DNA of 64,000 nt from Mactra quadrangularis (GCA_025267735.1 CM046297.1:20920011-20984010); one strand, 5' to 3'; positions 1 to 11,312 are shown, counted from the stretch's first letter. Numbers and translations: made by a program. Notes: a model not told the origin generated them from the letters alone.

Positions 1-663
1 AATATCGGATATCTCAGAGTACATCTGGAAACGCCATTTAACAAATTGTTGTTAAATTAAAACAACGACAAGAATGTTATAAACAAATGGGTTAGAGTTG
101 CTAGTGAATAATTGCGGCCAATAATGGGATGACATTTAGACTGATCGCCTTTGGTATTTTGTCGACTTGTTTTGAATAAGACTGAATGGACGACATGCTG
201 TGTCCGAAATGTACAATGGGTCATTCAAAATGGCTGCCTGTCGCGAAAAGGAGCAGATGTTATTGGTTTCATTTTGTCCAACAAACAAAGAGTTTACACA
301 AACATTTAGATACCAGCTTTTTATAACAAGTATCAACAACTTAGTGTCAAAAATATTGACCCATCCGATGTGGCAATCGTGTTGCATGAACGTCTGCGTG
401 CGCACACAAAGCACGCACCGGAAGTTGGGTTTTAGGATGCATTAAGCCGGAAGTAGAAATGCAAAGAAAATCATGATACAAAATGTAGTATTACATGTAT
501 TTGAAACAATACATCAAGGACCCTATATAACAGTGTAATAATATAGGGTCCTTGAATTACACTAAACAAGATTTCGTCGAATTTTGCATGTATTATTTAT
601 GACGATAAAGATATTTCTTATAGAAAAAGAAATTAATGTCGATTTTCTTTAATTTATAAGATT
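1..663. other. No recognised gene, hairpin at 514-555
   Basis: Apart from the hairpin this stretch holds two overlapping opposite-strand open frames of 81-92 codons (about 136-445). Their compositions look unlike a protein family I know and no splice sites frame them. I see no supportable gene. Confidence 0.4.
514..555. repeat. Perfect 15-bp hairpin
   Basis: The 15-bp arm TCAAGGACCCTATAT (514-528) is repeated as its exact reverse complement at 541-555, with a 12-base loop. No gene frame crosses it. A related word (aaggaccctatataa) recurs near 7696, so it may be the core of a short palindromic element. Function unknown. Confidence 0.6.
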
Positions 664-787
664 TATGAAGAAGTTGACGGCTTTGTCGGAAGGGTAGATG
701 AGTACTGTTTATATAGATAATACCGCAGGAAAACTTGATCAGGTGAGTTGTTTGGCGTCAGCGTTAAATGACCATTAATTGTGCTGA
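664..787 (+). mobile_element. SINE body fragment (family 1)
   Basis: The sequence around agggtagatgagtactg, followed by caggaaaac and an aggtgag stretch, matches in order the body of the full-length tRNA-derived SINE at 62649-62942 (agggtaggtgagtactgg ... ccaggaaagctaggttaggtg). The tRNA-like head and the 3' tail are missing, so this is an old diverged fragment. Confidence 0.55.
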
Positions 788-3280
788 CTCGGTGCTAGAC
801 CCAATAAAAATTATATTGAATATCTGGTTTTAATTCGATGTTCAGCTACGTTAGAAAAAAGTCGAGTGGTTTAAACACAAGTTTAATAAAAAAATCCATG
901 TTATTTTGTTAAAAACCTGTTCATAAACAAAGATCAACTTATCGTCTATACGCAAAAACAATATTGTTCGATACGATTTTTAAAAACAACTTGACTTCTA
1001 AATCAGTTTTAACCAAAAACCCAACAATCCAACTTTCGTAGTTCAAGTATAAGACTCTAACCTTATAATTTCAATAAACAACAATAAGGTTAAGTTTACA
1101 TAAATGGTCAACTGATTTATTCTTGATTTTATTATTCAATATGAAGTGATTTTAATATATTATTATTATTATAAATGTATCATGTTTTCACTATGATAAC
1201 AAAGTATAAGAGCCATGTTGATTTAACCATTAAAATAGAAGCGGTCAATTTACGACAGTAATTCATCCAAGTACTTTAATTATCAAGGTCCCTCGTATCG
1301 AGAGATACGATTCGCCTAATGCTATGCAGTTTTAATACGAAGCGTTTCAAGGACAACAAAATACCTTAGCCAGACACATAGGAAACTACAACTGAGATTA
1401 GATTGTCATTGGTTCACAGGATGCAGAAGAGAAAATATTCAGGTTTTTCTTCACCCCAGCGTAGCCACTGTGACTAGGATTGGAGTTTACGTTTGTTTTT
1501 TCTCGGCAAAACAATCATCAAGACACATATGGCCAAGTTGAAGTTACATATCTATCAGTAGATTGGTAATGAAATAAGAGCATATTGAAATAGTCATTTA
1601 GCTAGTGAAAAATGTCCATGGCCTGACTAGTAAAGGGTTATATATCCATTGCAATGTAACCAATATGTAATTATTTATTTACTGGCAGATACTTGTAATG
1701 TAAAAGTAACATATTATATAATTGAAATAGAAAATCAAAGTCAAGATTTGTCGGGAGCAGCAGGTCATTACAACAAAAAGACTCATTTATAAACATTGAA
1801 GTCTTTGCTTATACATTTTACAATCCAGCCGTAGCCGACCCCAAGCCCGGTTGAGAAATGGAGAGGACAACCTATTTAGCTATGTGCAGTTTTACGTGGT
1901 TCAAACAAAGTGATAAGTCACGTGACTGGTCAAACACATCAAAAAATTGTTTATAAAAATAAGTGTTAGATATTATAAATTGTTTACATTAACTAGCGGC
2001 AGTTGAGGTTTGTTTAAACAGAGTAATTAGTTGTATTTATTTCCTAACTAAACAAAAACACACGTGGTTTAAGTTTATACCTCTGTTGCTGAAGCAGAGA
2101 GATGATTGACGGGTCAATAATGGCAGGGTTTTATATTAGGTTACTTGATACATTGAACGGTCCTGACATTTCGTGTAAAGGTCACGACTTTTGCAGGCCA
2201 AGTAACATGAGAGAAAAGTTTCAAAATTCATAAAAAACCTAGCACATTGCAAAAAAAACCGAAAAATAACTATTTAGCTATTCAGTCAAATGTTCATTAA
2301 TTGCTCACAATGCAAACTGACCAAGCCTTACAAAAAATGAAATAGAGGATCGATTCTCAATATTTATGCATGAATTTCAAAACGAGGTTAAGATGGGTCA
2401 GGTGTAACAACTCTCTGAGTAGTAAAAATGGCAGAAGGTGAACAATTTTGTGCATTTTTAAGTAGATTACAAGATACAGTATAATCTCTGAAAATCAGCA
2501 CTCAACAGAACAAGCCTTCTGTACAGTAACAGATTATGATATTTCCTTAAGCAGAATTTTAATTGTATTTAACCTCTGCAGAACAACAGCCTCTGAACAG
2601 CAACACACTTTAGTCCCTTCAAGTGGGTGTTGTTCAAGCAAGATTCTACTGTGGCAGTTATGCAGTAGATCAAAAGTGACCCATAGACATTGTGTATACA
2701 TACTGTAAATATGCAAATCACAATCTAAGAATTTCATATATACAAAGGGGAGATAATACAGCACTCTTCAAGCGATACATGTTAGAGTTATGGAACTTAG
2801 TGTCAAATCTCTAATTATAAGATTATTTACACGGCTTTTATTACTTATTCAGTTTTGTTTGTTTGGGTTTTACGGCGCACCAACACAGAAACGTCATATC
2901 GCACCGAAATACATTATTCAGTGCTACCATGTAACAATGTAGCAGGAATAATACGGCAATTGTTCCCTTGCTTCAAGCTAGCTTTTATGGCGACGTGGTA
3001 CAGTGACAGCTTACGATTCGAGAGGTCGTGGGTTTAATCTCAGTTCGAACCATGGAATTTTTATCGGGTTACATAAAGTAATTGAAAGATGGGAGAAGCA
3101 GAAAACAAATTCTGTTGAAATTCTAAAGGCCTACATATAGATATTTAGGTTACATCTAGTGGGGAAAAGGGTCATTGAAAATGCCTGCCAAGCTACTTTA
3201 TTTTAAGACAGAATTGTAGAAATAAGCGAAGAGTTCTGATTAAGATAAAATAGAAATTATAACTTCAAAATTTCTAATAC
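788..3280. other. Long AT-rich stretch, no gene recognised
   Basis: I find no frame with convincing coding character. A minus-strand open frame of 76 codons at 2534-2764 has no recognisable motif. Around 2860-3065 there is weak tRNA/SINE-like material: a cggcgcaccaacaca word resembling the SINE tail, and a ggtttaatctc word resembling a B box. It is too diverged to annotate. The next exon of the minus-strand gene (first coding exon at 3281-3416) would lie here or beyond the left edge, but I could not identify one. Confidence 0.4.
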
Positions 3281-3416
3281 CTTGAGATCAGTGTGTAGTT
3301 GTTCAGGGTCACGTGCCTTGAGATCTAGAGTTTCACCTTTGGTGACGTCAGTAGTGGTGACATTCTCTTCAGCAATAGTTAACTTAACACTTCTTTCACT
3401 TGCCATCTTTTATCTG
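3281..3416 (-). CDS. Initiator coding exon of an unidentified protein
   Basis: On the minus strand a pyrimidine-rich tract ending TTTATTTAG is followed by CAGATAAAAG and an ATG at 3406. The 42-codon frame ends exactly at CTCAAG|GTATTAG (donor GT at 3280-3279), so the exon finishes in phase 0. The acceptor may be used one CAG later (exon start at 3413). The peptide begins MASERSVKLTIAEENVTTTD and goes on with an acidic, hydrophilic stretch (GETLDLKARDPEQ, then LHTDLK). There is no signal peptide or membrane segment. Higher GC content than its surroundings, clean splice signals on both sides and protein-like composition support a real exon. The 5'UTR must be spliced from an exon at higher coordinates, and downstream exons should lie at lower coordinates or outside the window. 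I do not recognise the family. A TGACGTCA palindrome lies inside the coding sequence and is probably incidental. Confidence 0.6.
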
Positions 3417-3591
3417 CTAAATAAAATAAAATAAAATACTTCTGTACAAGTACCAGGGTCTCTTGGCAGTTGGTTAAGCGAAGAGTTTTGAATCTAGAAT
3501 CACTATGCGTTGCTGTTTTAGCCTAACCTGTGCTGTTTATACTTTTCCAAGAAAATTGTACAAAAAGGTTAATGATACTTTGATATAAACA

Positions 3592-3735
3592 ATTAAGGTA
3601 CATGTATATTGAGAAGTTGTCGGTCTTGTGGATGGGTAGATGAGTACTGTTTCTAGGCACAAGTCCAGAAAAACTAGTTTAGGTGAGCTGGTGCCCGTTA
3701 AAGGACCATAAACTCTGTTCACATGGCATACCCCC
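3592..3735 (+). mobile_element. SINE body fragment (family 1)
   Basis: It contains cttgtggatgggtagatgag, tactgtttctaggcac, agtccagaaaaactag and ttaggtgagctgg. These align in order with the body of the intact SINE at 62649-62942. Head and tail are missing. It is followed by a C/A-rich run (3731-3746). Confidence 0.6.
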
Positions 3736-4152
3736 CCAAAAAAAACCAAACCACAAAAACATTTCGCTATAATATATATTCATACATTAAAGATATGGAA
3801 ATGTTTCAGATTTGTTTGTATCGATGTATTCCATCATGACTTTATTATTGCTCTTTCTATAAAAATATGCCAACATGTGTTTATCTATCACTCTTTAGGG
3901 ACCTTAAAGTTGTCACATGTTTTTAATTAAAATACGCATGGTAGAATTCTACATACAGTCATATTCGTCATAAGACATCATTTATTCATATAAGGTTGAG
4001 CCTTGTGGCACAGTATATTCATTAAGCTTATTTCCCCAGGGAAAACTTGTGTTAACTCACTATTATGACAGTACATGTGCTTGTTATATATAAAAGACAA
4101 CAATGCATGGTTGGACTTTTAGCGACGACATCAGAAAAATAGTAAACCACTT

Positions 4153-4435
4153 GTGTATTTATTTATACTGGGTTGAACGCCGTGTCAACACATTTTGGTT
4201 ACTTTACGGCGTCCAGCACATCCAACATAGCTTTTCTGGACCCTTTCTATAACCAGAACTCACATACCCTTCCACAAGACCAGAAACTTCTCCATATACC
4301 TTATAACTTGAGGGAATTGACATAATTGTCAATTTTTCTTAGATGGGTATAACCTCCCGGGTAGGTTTCGAACCCGTACCCCATCGAGACACTAGATTCG
4401 AAACCCCGGGGCTCTACCAACTGCGCATTCTCCTT
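4153..4435 (-). mobile_element. tRNA-derived SINE, family 1, nearly complete
   Basis: Read on the minus strand it runs from a degenerate tRNA-like head (A-box-like gcgcagttggtagagcc, B-box-like ggttcgaaacc) through the body (cttgtggaagggtatgtgag, ggtccagaaaagctatg) to the tail ggacgccgtaaagtaacc, then gtgttgacacggcgttcaac and an A/T-rich end. It shares order and spacing with the copy at 62649-62942 but is considerably diverged, so it is an older insertion. Confidence 0.8.
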
Positions 4436-4912
4436 TCCCGAGGTTATCAAGATCATCGATCTAAGCTAATACCGAGAGTCATTCATAACCTCAAGGTACA
4501 AGAATGCCAACTGTGCTACCACACCGCGTTTCAACCACTTATACATTATGTGGTTATCTAATGGCTGAAACATCGATGGTAAAAAATCGGAATGGACTTA
4601 ACAAAGGGATATTTCTCTTCTTAAATTTAGGTCTTAAATCGTCGCAAATTGCATGATTTTGCAATAACCAATGTGGTCTTTATACATGTAATAGAACTTC
4701 AATGTACTTGTTAAAAAAATATTTTTCGATATCAGCAGATGCTATTTTTTACACTTGTTGGTTTGGATTTGTAATATTGGGTCATAATGAATGTCCATGA
4801 CTCTATCGACTCTTTCCATAGCAACCGAAGTTGAATCATTGTTTAGAAAAATAGTAGTGTTTCAAATAAGCTCCGGAATATACCGACCTGTACCGACTGT
4901 AATCAATTACTT

Positions 4913-5196
4913 TTTGGGGGGTTGGATTTAACGCCGTAGCAACACATTTTATAAGTCATATCTCGGAAGACAGCAAACCTACTTAACGTACTGGAAAATC
5001 TAAATCTCTGACATTAGCTGTTAACCAGTAACTGTAAGCGCTTACTTCCACCAGTGACGGACAACTGTCCTACATGATTTAGAATCAGTGGTGAAAGGGA
5101 GAATGCAGAAATTATGCCCTACATGCCTTGAAATCGAACCTACAACCCCTCAATCAGTAGACAAGCGTGATATCCACCCAACTAGACTAGGCGGAT
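4913..5196 (-). mobile_element. tRNA-derived SINE, family 2
   Basis: The minus strand shows a tRNA-like head with a B-box-like ggttcgatttc, a body containing gtaggacagttgtccgtcac and ctggttaacagctaa, and a tail tgttgctacggcgttaaatc next to a homopolymer. The head and body differ from family 1, yet the last 30 or so bases resemble the family 1 tail. Its closest relative in the window is the copy at 5435-5757. Confidence 0.7.
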
Positions 5197-5434
5197 TGTT
5201 ATCTGTGTCATTTAAATGTTAGAGGTAATCCGAGTGTATTATATTAATGAAATGTTGTGTATGGACATCATACAAGTAGACTTAATGATGATACTAAGAT
5301 ATCATGCATCGTCTTGACCTCGGTAACAACATAGTAATCTAAGTATGATAGATAGTAGAGTAATAATATAACCTTTGATATTAGGAGTGGTTATAGGTAT
5401 ATTATAGGTCTCAATAAAAGTTAGGAGACATTTA

Positions 5435-5757
5435 TTTTTTTTTTTTTTTTTGGGGGGGGGGGGGGGTTAAGGCCGTAGCAACACATTGATAGGTCATTAA
5501 ACGGCGGTCAATCAACCCACTCACTGTTCATGAAAAGGCAAACTCTTTGAATTTAGCTGTTAACCAACTAGATGGCGCATACTTTGGTCAGTGACTGACA
5601 ACTGTCCTACATTATTAAGAATCATTGGTAGGAGGGAGAATAGTCGTAGGAATAATTTCATAACCAAGCTCCACGAAAGTATGCCCCGCCCGGGAATCGG
5701 ACCCACAAACACTCGATCAGTAGACTTGCATGCTACAAACTGAGATAGCCGGGCCGC
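5435..5757 (-). mobile_element. tRNA-derived SINE, family 2, with long poly(A)/(C) tail
   Basis: The minus strand begins with a well-preserved tRNA-like head: gcccggctatctcagtttgt is the A-box region and gggtccgattcccgggc the T arm. The body includes aatgtaggacagttgtcagt and ggttaacagctaaattc. It ends cctatcaatgtgttgctacg, then gccttaac, a run of 15 C and about 17 A (5435-5466 on the plus strand). The long uninterrupted tail suggests a fairly young insertion or tail expansion. Confidence 0.75.
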
Positions 5758-5834
5758 TAGACATTTCTTTTATCCAAAATTTGATTACGGTTTTTAAGAT
5801 TAAAGTAAAAAAAAAATTTAAAAAATATCAAACA

Positions 5835-6035
5835 AATTAAATGATTTTCAAAAAAAATATTTAAGATTAAATTTGGCAAATTAACAATGAAAAGTAAGGG
5901 AAAAATCCGAGAGATCCAACTAATTAGACCTACCTATTTTGAAGAGTATACAAGGGGAAATAACTGACTAAAGTCCCTTATTGGATTGCTTCAGATTTTA
6001 TCAGGAAAAGATAACTGACTAATGTCCCTAATTAC
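5835..6035. mobile_element. MITE fragment with two head-to-head termini
   Basis: Positions 5835-5985 match the right half of the element at 60947-61299 (aatccga.agatccaac, gacctacct, gtatacaaggggaaataact gactaaagtccc). This is followed directly by the reverse complement of that element's left arm (ttggattgcttcagatttta, then gataactgactaatgtccc). Two copies of the terminus gataactgactaa.gtccc therefore lie in the same orientation about 60 bases apart. It is a rearranged remnant of the family. Confidence 0.65.
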
Positions 6036-6231
6036 ATCAATTATTCTCTAGGAGGCTTTAGGATTTCGGAAGTGATTAGATGTTTAATCATATAAATGTG
6101 ATGTATTTATGAAATTTGTTTTCAATATTGTGTCACAATTCATACTATATTTGTGTGTGCTAAATAATTATAATAGTTCAACAAAGTAATCATTGACATT
6201 AAAGAATTTTAGAACATAGTATATTTTCTTA

Positions 6232-6256
6232 GTCTCCAAACTTTTGATGAGCACTG
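6232..6256. mobile_element. Tc1/mariner-like terminal inverted repeat (solo)
   Basis: gtctccaaacttttgatgag followed by cactg and TA is the reverse complement of the terminus seen intact at 21510 (cagtgctcaccaaaagt...gagac). No matching left end is visible within 400 bases, so this is a remnant end. Confidence 0.5.
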
Positions 6257-6259
6257 TAT

Positions 6260-8800
6260 ACTGTCATGATAAACTACTTCATACTATGATAATACTAGAC
6301 TACGTACAGTATGAAGAGAGTATCGCCCTGTATTATAATCATTGTACTAAATATATGAATATAATTACAGTACATACCAGGGCTGGTACAGTTGAAACCT
6401 GACACTATGAGGTTAAAAAAAGTTAACATTTAATTTATACACTGACTCAATATATGTACAGTGAAAATTCATACTTTTAAATCGAGTCATCTACACCTCT
6501 ATGGCCTATCATAATCGATGGTCTTATAAGCGTAACGGTCTTAATATACGAAGTTTTATTCTTTTCAAATTAAGCATTCATTTTGGGGCTTTAAAAATGA
6601 TAAAAAATCGAACGTTTTTGCATTAACCTAGGTGATCTTTATAGCGTCAATTGACTGTAGAGTATATTTATATAGACGTTATGGATCATTAATTGATTCG
6701 CAAGTCTACCTTCACCCCATTAATGAGATGTAGATGGTTAGGTCACATAAGTGTATGTAGTAGGGAATATGAGAAATAAATACAAACAAGATATACGGAT
6801 TTGAAAGGGATTTAATATTACACACCACATAATAATGTTGGCGATATAGATATAGATTTATACCAGCATGGGGCTCCTTGAGAGATTGCTAGCTTGTTAT
6901 ATCTCTAACAGCTGACTGCCCTTGATATCGCATTCTTTGATAGTATAGTGTAAATATATTCATGTTGTCATGTTACAACATAATACATGGGGACCCTTGA
7001 TGGGACACACTTCACCCTAAAGTTACCAATTCTAAATATTTCTGGTTCAAATGTTGCATTACATTATTTGATTAGACCAGGTCAGTTCGAAAGTTCACCA
7101 CACTCAATTTGTCATGTTTCTTACTGTTCATTTGACTTTTTATTGGGTTTTATAAAAGTAGTAAAAAATAAGCTCAATTAAATAGCTCATCAGTATCCTA
7201 AAACTGGGGCATTTTTAAACGTCCAGACGTCAGCAATGAAATGCCTTCATACAAAAAATGAAAAGTTTCTAATATAGGAATATGTTTGTTGTCATGTTTT
7301 GCTAAAGAACATGCAAATTAACAAATAACGAAAATTAGTAGAATTTTACGACTTTGGAAAGCCTGCACATCGACTGCACCAAATCAGTACCGTCCCACTT
7401 TAAGCTCTCTAACTGCTTGGTCAGTTTAATGATGGATTGTGTTCGAACGTATATTTTACACAAGTCTTATAAAATGCTGTCAAAATTACTGTTTTATCTA
7501 CCATGGGTAATTTCATTATCAAGATCAAAGTGAGTACAGAGATAATTAGGATAATTGACCATTTATTACACTTGTGGGTATAATAAAGTCAAATTCTGTT
7601 GTAAAACTACCTTGATTATTGCAAAAATAATGCTACTTAAATGATTTTGAGTCCCAAATGCTTAATTTGAGAAGAAAAATGTTCCTATATTTAAGACAAG
7701 GACCCTATATAAACATAACAAGGGGCCTAGATTAAGACCATCAAATTTGATGATCTATTAAGTGTAGATAACTAGATTAAAACATGCATTTTTATACTTA
7801 GACCACTCTATTATTAAGACGTTGCGCATGCACAATGTTCGACAATTGACGTTTTTCGCGTGTTTTCAATCATTCGCCGTATAATAATTTTTTGCACGAT
7901 ATTAATTTTCCAACATGTTATATATGAAATGAACAAGCATTTTTTGCAGATTACGGGAGTTTTCGTTGATTGAATATTAAGTATTTAAGATCATCGATTC
8001 TGGTAGTCCTAATAGTGGAACTCTTACAATGAAAGATATATCGTACGCTATGAGAATGAATTAATACAGCATGTAAAAACTAATTGTGGAACTTTATCGT
8101 ATCAATGAAAGTTATGTCGGTTTCTGAAAGAATAATAAAAAAAAACCCAAATACTACATAATTATGTAGTAAGTAATTTATGATATTTCTTACATCTATG
8201 ACTGGCATGGAAACTGACTTTTATCACATAAACATTTAGCACACAATAACATGTGATGTTTATTGTTTATTAGACAGAAACAATGTTGTACATACCTTAC
8301 AATAAATATTTGTGCAATGTTATTCTCCAAGATTAGACAGTAATGTTAACTTTAAACAAAATACACTATTAATAACTGGTGTCGTATATTAAATCCACAA
8401 TATATTAAAGTCCTTGTTCAAGACGGGTACTTCATGTATTAAATTAAGGGTCCCTTTATCACTCTGTATATTAGCTCGACACGTCACTTGGTGTACATAG
8501 TTTGCTCAGGTATTAAAAAGTTAATTGAAGCGCTCACTAACATCGAGGTAGTATAGCATGAAAGATATAATACATACAGTCAATGTACGAATGTCATTTT
8601 AAATTACGAGGAAAGCATATACAGCTTAATATACATGCATAGAATGTAAGAATTTGCAATGTACAAAACTTGCACAAAAATCTCTAAAAATTGATTATTC
8701 TTCAATATTCCCAGGTTAGCGTATTTGTGTAAAAACCCACGTGATCACTTTGTTTACATTGACCTTTGTAGAAATCTATTTGAATAAGGGTAGCTTGTGT
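6260..8800. other. AT-rich stretch, no gene recognised
   Basis: It contains no frame above 64 codons with protein-like composition and no paired splice sites I would trust. It includes a perfect 20-bp palindrome at 8152-8171 and scattered simple AT-rich tracts. Confidence 0.4.
8152..8171. repeat. Perfect 20-bp palindrome
   Basis: TACTACATAATTATGTAGTA is its own reverse complement. It stands alone, with no neighbouring gene to regulate. Function unknown. Confidence 0.5.
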
Positions 8801-8837
8801 TTGCTTTATATAAATATGACGGGAGCAACTGTTATTT

Positions 8838-9032
8838 TTACATTTTTAGTTCCATCATTGGTTCGTTAACTTTCGTAAATGCTCGTTGATTTCCGGATGC
8901 TGCGTTCGTAAACTTTCGGCGATTGCTTTGTATCACATTCGGATGCAAACGTAAACAATCGTAATGCTCTTTTTTCTGCACATTAGACCACAAACGCAGC
9001 TGTTCCGCTAGCGGTGCAAATATTTTCAACAT
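8838..9032 (-). other. CpG-richer patch with 64-codon open frame, uncertain
   Basis: Reading from an ATG at 9032, the minus strand has 64 codons beginning MLKIFAPLAEQLRLW and ending MMELKM. The patch is richer in CG dinucleotides than its surroundings (gcgttcgtaaactttcggcg, cgctagcggtg). This would fit an unmethylated promoter or first-exon region, but I see no donor site and no domain. It could be an exon, a promoter or chance. Confidence 0.2.
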
Positions 9033-9061
9033 ACTCAGTCGCTTGACCGTAAACTAAAATA

Positions 9062-9345
9062 CAGTGCCCGCCATAAGTTTGGAGACTGTTAGATTTCGTA
9101 CGCCTTCTAAATACATGTAGCTTTTGTCCAAAATGTGTTAATCGTTAAGTTCGATATTTTAGTTTTGCTTTATTTCTTGTTATGGTTCTATTTATAGATG
9201 AAACAACAACAGCAGCCTAAAAACGATGTTATATAAAGGAATTACAGCGAATAACGGTTTAGAGGCTTTTGGGTGTCAGATATTGACTGTTATGCATGTG
9301 GTGCATTCATAAAATTTATTTTCAGTTTATCATAAACCATTTTCT
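9062..9345 (+). mobile_element. Left part of a Tc1/mariner-like MITE
   Basis: After a TA (9060-9061) the sequence starts CAGTGCCCGCCATAAGTTTG. Further in, gaggcttttgggtgtcagat, ttcataaaatttattttcag and tttatcataaacc match in order the interior of the intact 374-bp element at 60349-60722. The right half is absent here. A right-type end occurs at 10692-10712, after two later insertions, so the original element may have been split. That pairing is inference. Confidence 0.6.
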
Positions 9346-9376
9346 ACGGTATGTGTGAGAGGACGAATGTGAGGGT

Positions 9377-10136
9377 CAGGGCTCAAAATTAACAAAAACT
9401 TGGAGTTGATTTTACTTCAATTCGCAAAATGAGAAAATCACTCGCATTTTTCTTAAAATTTTACTAGCAAAGTATTTACTATTCATATTTGCAATAAACA
9501 AAATTGCACTATATCTAACTATGGATAGAACAAGGGCGTTATTGTGGAATAGACAAAGAATATCAAACCTATTTTATGGTGAATCTTCAGGACCAAAAAC
9601 GCTCATCTCAGTAGAAGCCGAATACAGGCTGCTTCCCCAAACAAAACTGACACTTTTCCCCAGTTTGGTCCTCTAAACTCCCCAATCCCATAAAGCTCCA
9701 CAAGGAATGTTGAACCACAATTCACATAGAAAGGGAAAATATTTGAGATGTCTTCGCAACACAGTCTATGTTGTTTCCTTATAACCAAATAATTTACTGG
9801 ATTATCACATTGATTTTTGTATCACTTATAATTGAATAAATTTATTTCTTATATTGGTAATGAAGTGGGTCATTTTCCCCAAATAAGTGAAAACCACTCA
9901 ACTTTTCCACCAAGAAAAAGGCTGTGGCCCCTTCCCCCAAAATGGTGTTTTGGCCCTGGGTGAATCTTAAATTCAAACTATCGATCTATCTGTCTGTTTC
10001 AACACTGATTTAATTAAGCCTCATTAATTATGACAGATTTCAACTCGCGAATATTTGCGAGTTAGAATAAAAGTTACTCGCAATATTCAAAATCTACTCG
10101 CATTTTGCGAGTATGCGAGCTTAAATTCAAGCCCTG
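9377..10136. mobile_element. hAT-like non-autonomous element (outer, interrupted)
   Basis: It starts CAGGGCTCAAAATTAAC and ends TTAAATTCAAGCCCTG, forming imperfect inverted termini. It is flanked by gtgagggt (9369-9376) and gtgaggat (10137-10144), which agree at 7 of 8 positions as an 8-bp target-site duplication typical of hAT elements. A second copy lies at 61780-62193. Near the right end are repeated ctcgca/tgcgag words (ttgcgagtatgcgagc). No transposase frame is present. It is interrupted by a second element at 9588-9958. Confidence 0.75.
9588..9958. mobile_element. hAT-like element nested in another hAT-like element
   Basis: It begins CAGGACCAAAAAC and ends GTGTTTTGGCCCTG, short inverted termini. 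The 10 bases ggtgaatctt occur immediately on both sides (9578-9587 and 9959-9968). The related uninterrupted copy has a single gtgaatctt at 61999-62007, which confirms the insertion point. The interior has no transposase-like frame. Confidence 0.75.
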
Positions 10137-10502
10137 GTGAGGATGCAAGCGTGTGTGCATGAACGAATAAGAACAGAGCTTATATTACTTTCATTATGTT
10201 ATTATCAAAATTGGACAAAGTGTTTTACTTTTGTACAAGTCTAAAATAAGATTTCGTCTATTCTATATAAAGGAAACGATTCTACACATACATTAGTAGA
10301 AAAGACTGGCTGCATTCATGATGTTGCACCCTTAAACATACTCTCTTTTATCTTGTTTTTTTTAACAATTATTAACCTATTTTCTGCACATAGGGTATTT
10401 GTACATACTGTAGACCTAAGTAAGGGCATTTTAAGATCCTGTCTTTTTCCATAAGAGAATAGGTTTTGCACTTTTTATCACACTATCAGTACCCCTTGGT
10501 GG

Positions 10503-10563
10503 ACATTCGGAACTCCTCGGCCATTCGCTTATTCATTCATATAAGGTCGAGGTGTTCCAAATG
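10503..10563. mobile_element. 61-bp palindromic element with 8-bp target duplication
   Basis: Arms acattcggaactcctcggcc (10503-10522) and ggtcgaggtgttccaaatg (10545-10563) are near inverted repeats around a 22-base loop. The element sits between two copies of cttggtgg (10495-10502 and 10564-10571). The arm motif is shared with the larger elements at 14995-15181 and 18711-18903, so this looks like a minimal derivative of that family. Confidence 0.65.
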
Positions 10564-10691
10564 CTTGGTGGATTGAGAAGCTGAGGGGCCTAGTAGCTTA
10601 CTTTTTACTAACACTCCACACATGACCATAATAGTCACTAATGGCTGATAGTCATTATCGAAGAAGAAGAAATTAAAAATAAAATCTGTCT

Positions 10692-10712
10692 CTCAACTTT
10701 TGGTAAGCACTG
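10692..10712. mobile_element. Tc1/mariner-like right terminus
   Basis: ctcaacttttggtaagcactg followed by TA matches the inverted terminus of the family with the intact copy at 60349-60722. It may be the displaced right end of the element that begins at 9062. Confidence 0.45.
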
Positions 10713-11312
10713 TACAGGTACATGTATACTGTACAAATTAAAGAATTTTTCTATTTTAAGTTATAGAAGAGTATATTAATGTTAACTATCATTAAGTTGT
10801 CAGTCGTGTCAAAAGTGAGATATTTAGAACATCAATTTGACCACCTGACCTTTAACCTTTGTCTCAATTTTTAAGTATTTAGATTACAGTATATATTAAG
10901 GTTGGGTGTATGCGTGAGAGGTTTGAAATTTTAAAAACATAGTCAAGTATTATCATATATCATATTTACTTTCGGACCAAACAAGTCAACACTTGAGTTA
11001 AAATTAAAATCAATACATTACTTACACACAACGTATGAAGTGGTCACATGGGTCTATATAGTAAGTGACATTTGATCCGAGAAAAATTAATTATTTCGCG
11101 GCCTAATTGAAAATGGCTAAATCTATGAATTGACCATGTCCGACAATTTTGAAATGCTTCATCAGTATAACAATTAATGATAGCAATTCATTGGGTCAGA
11201 GGGTTCCGTTTACAGGGTCCTCCCCAGTCCCTATACACGTTTGTGTGAGTATACCTAAACATGCATTGATAACGACGATTTTATGTCGGAAAACTCGGGC
11301 CAATACGTCTAT

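Noticed and set aside
136..445. Opposed 92- and 81-codon frames near the left edge
   Set aside because: Mutually overlapping, no motif, and no splice sites. Considered chance frames.
2534..2764. Next exon of the minus-strand gene starting at 3406
   Set aside because: The 76-codon frame has no acceptor and donor in the right places and its peptide does not look like a continuation.
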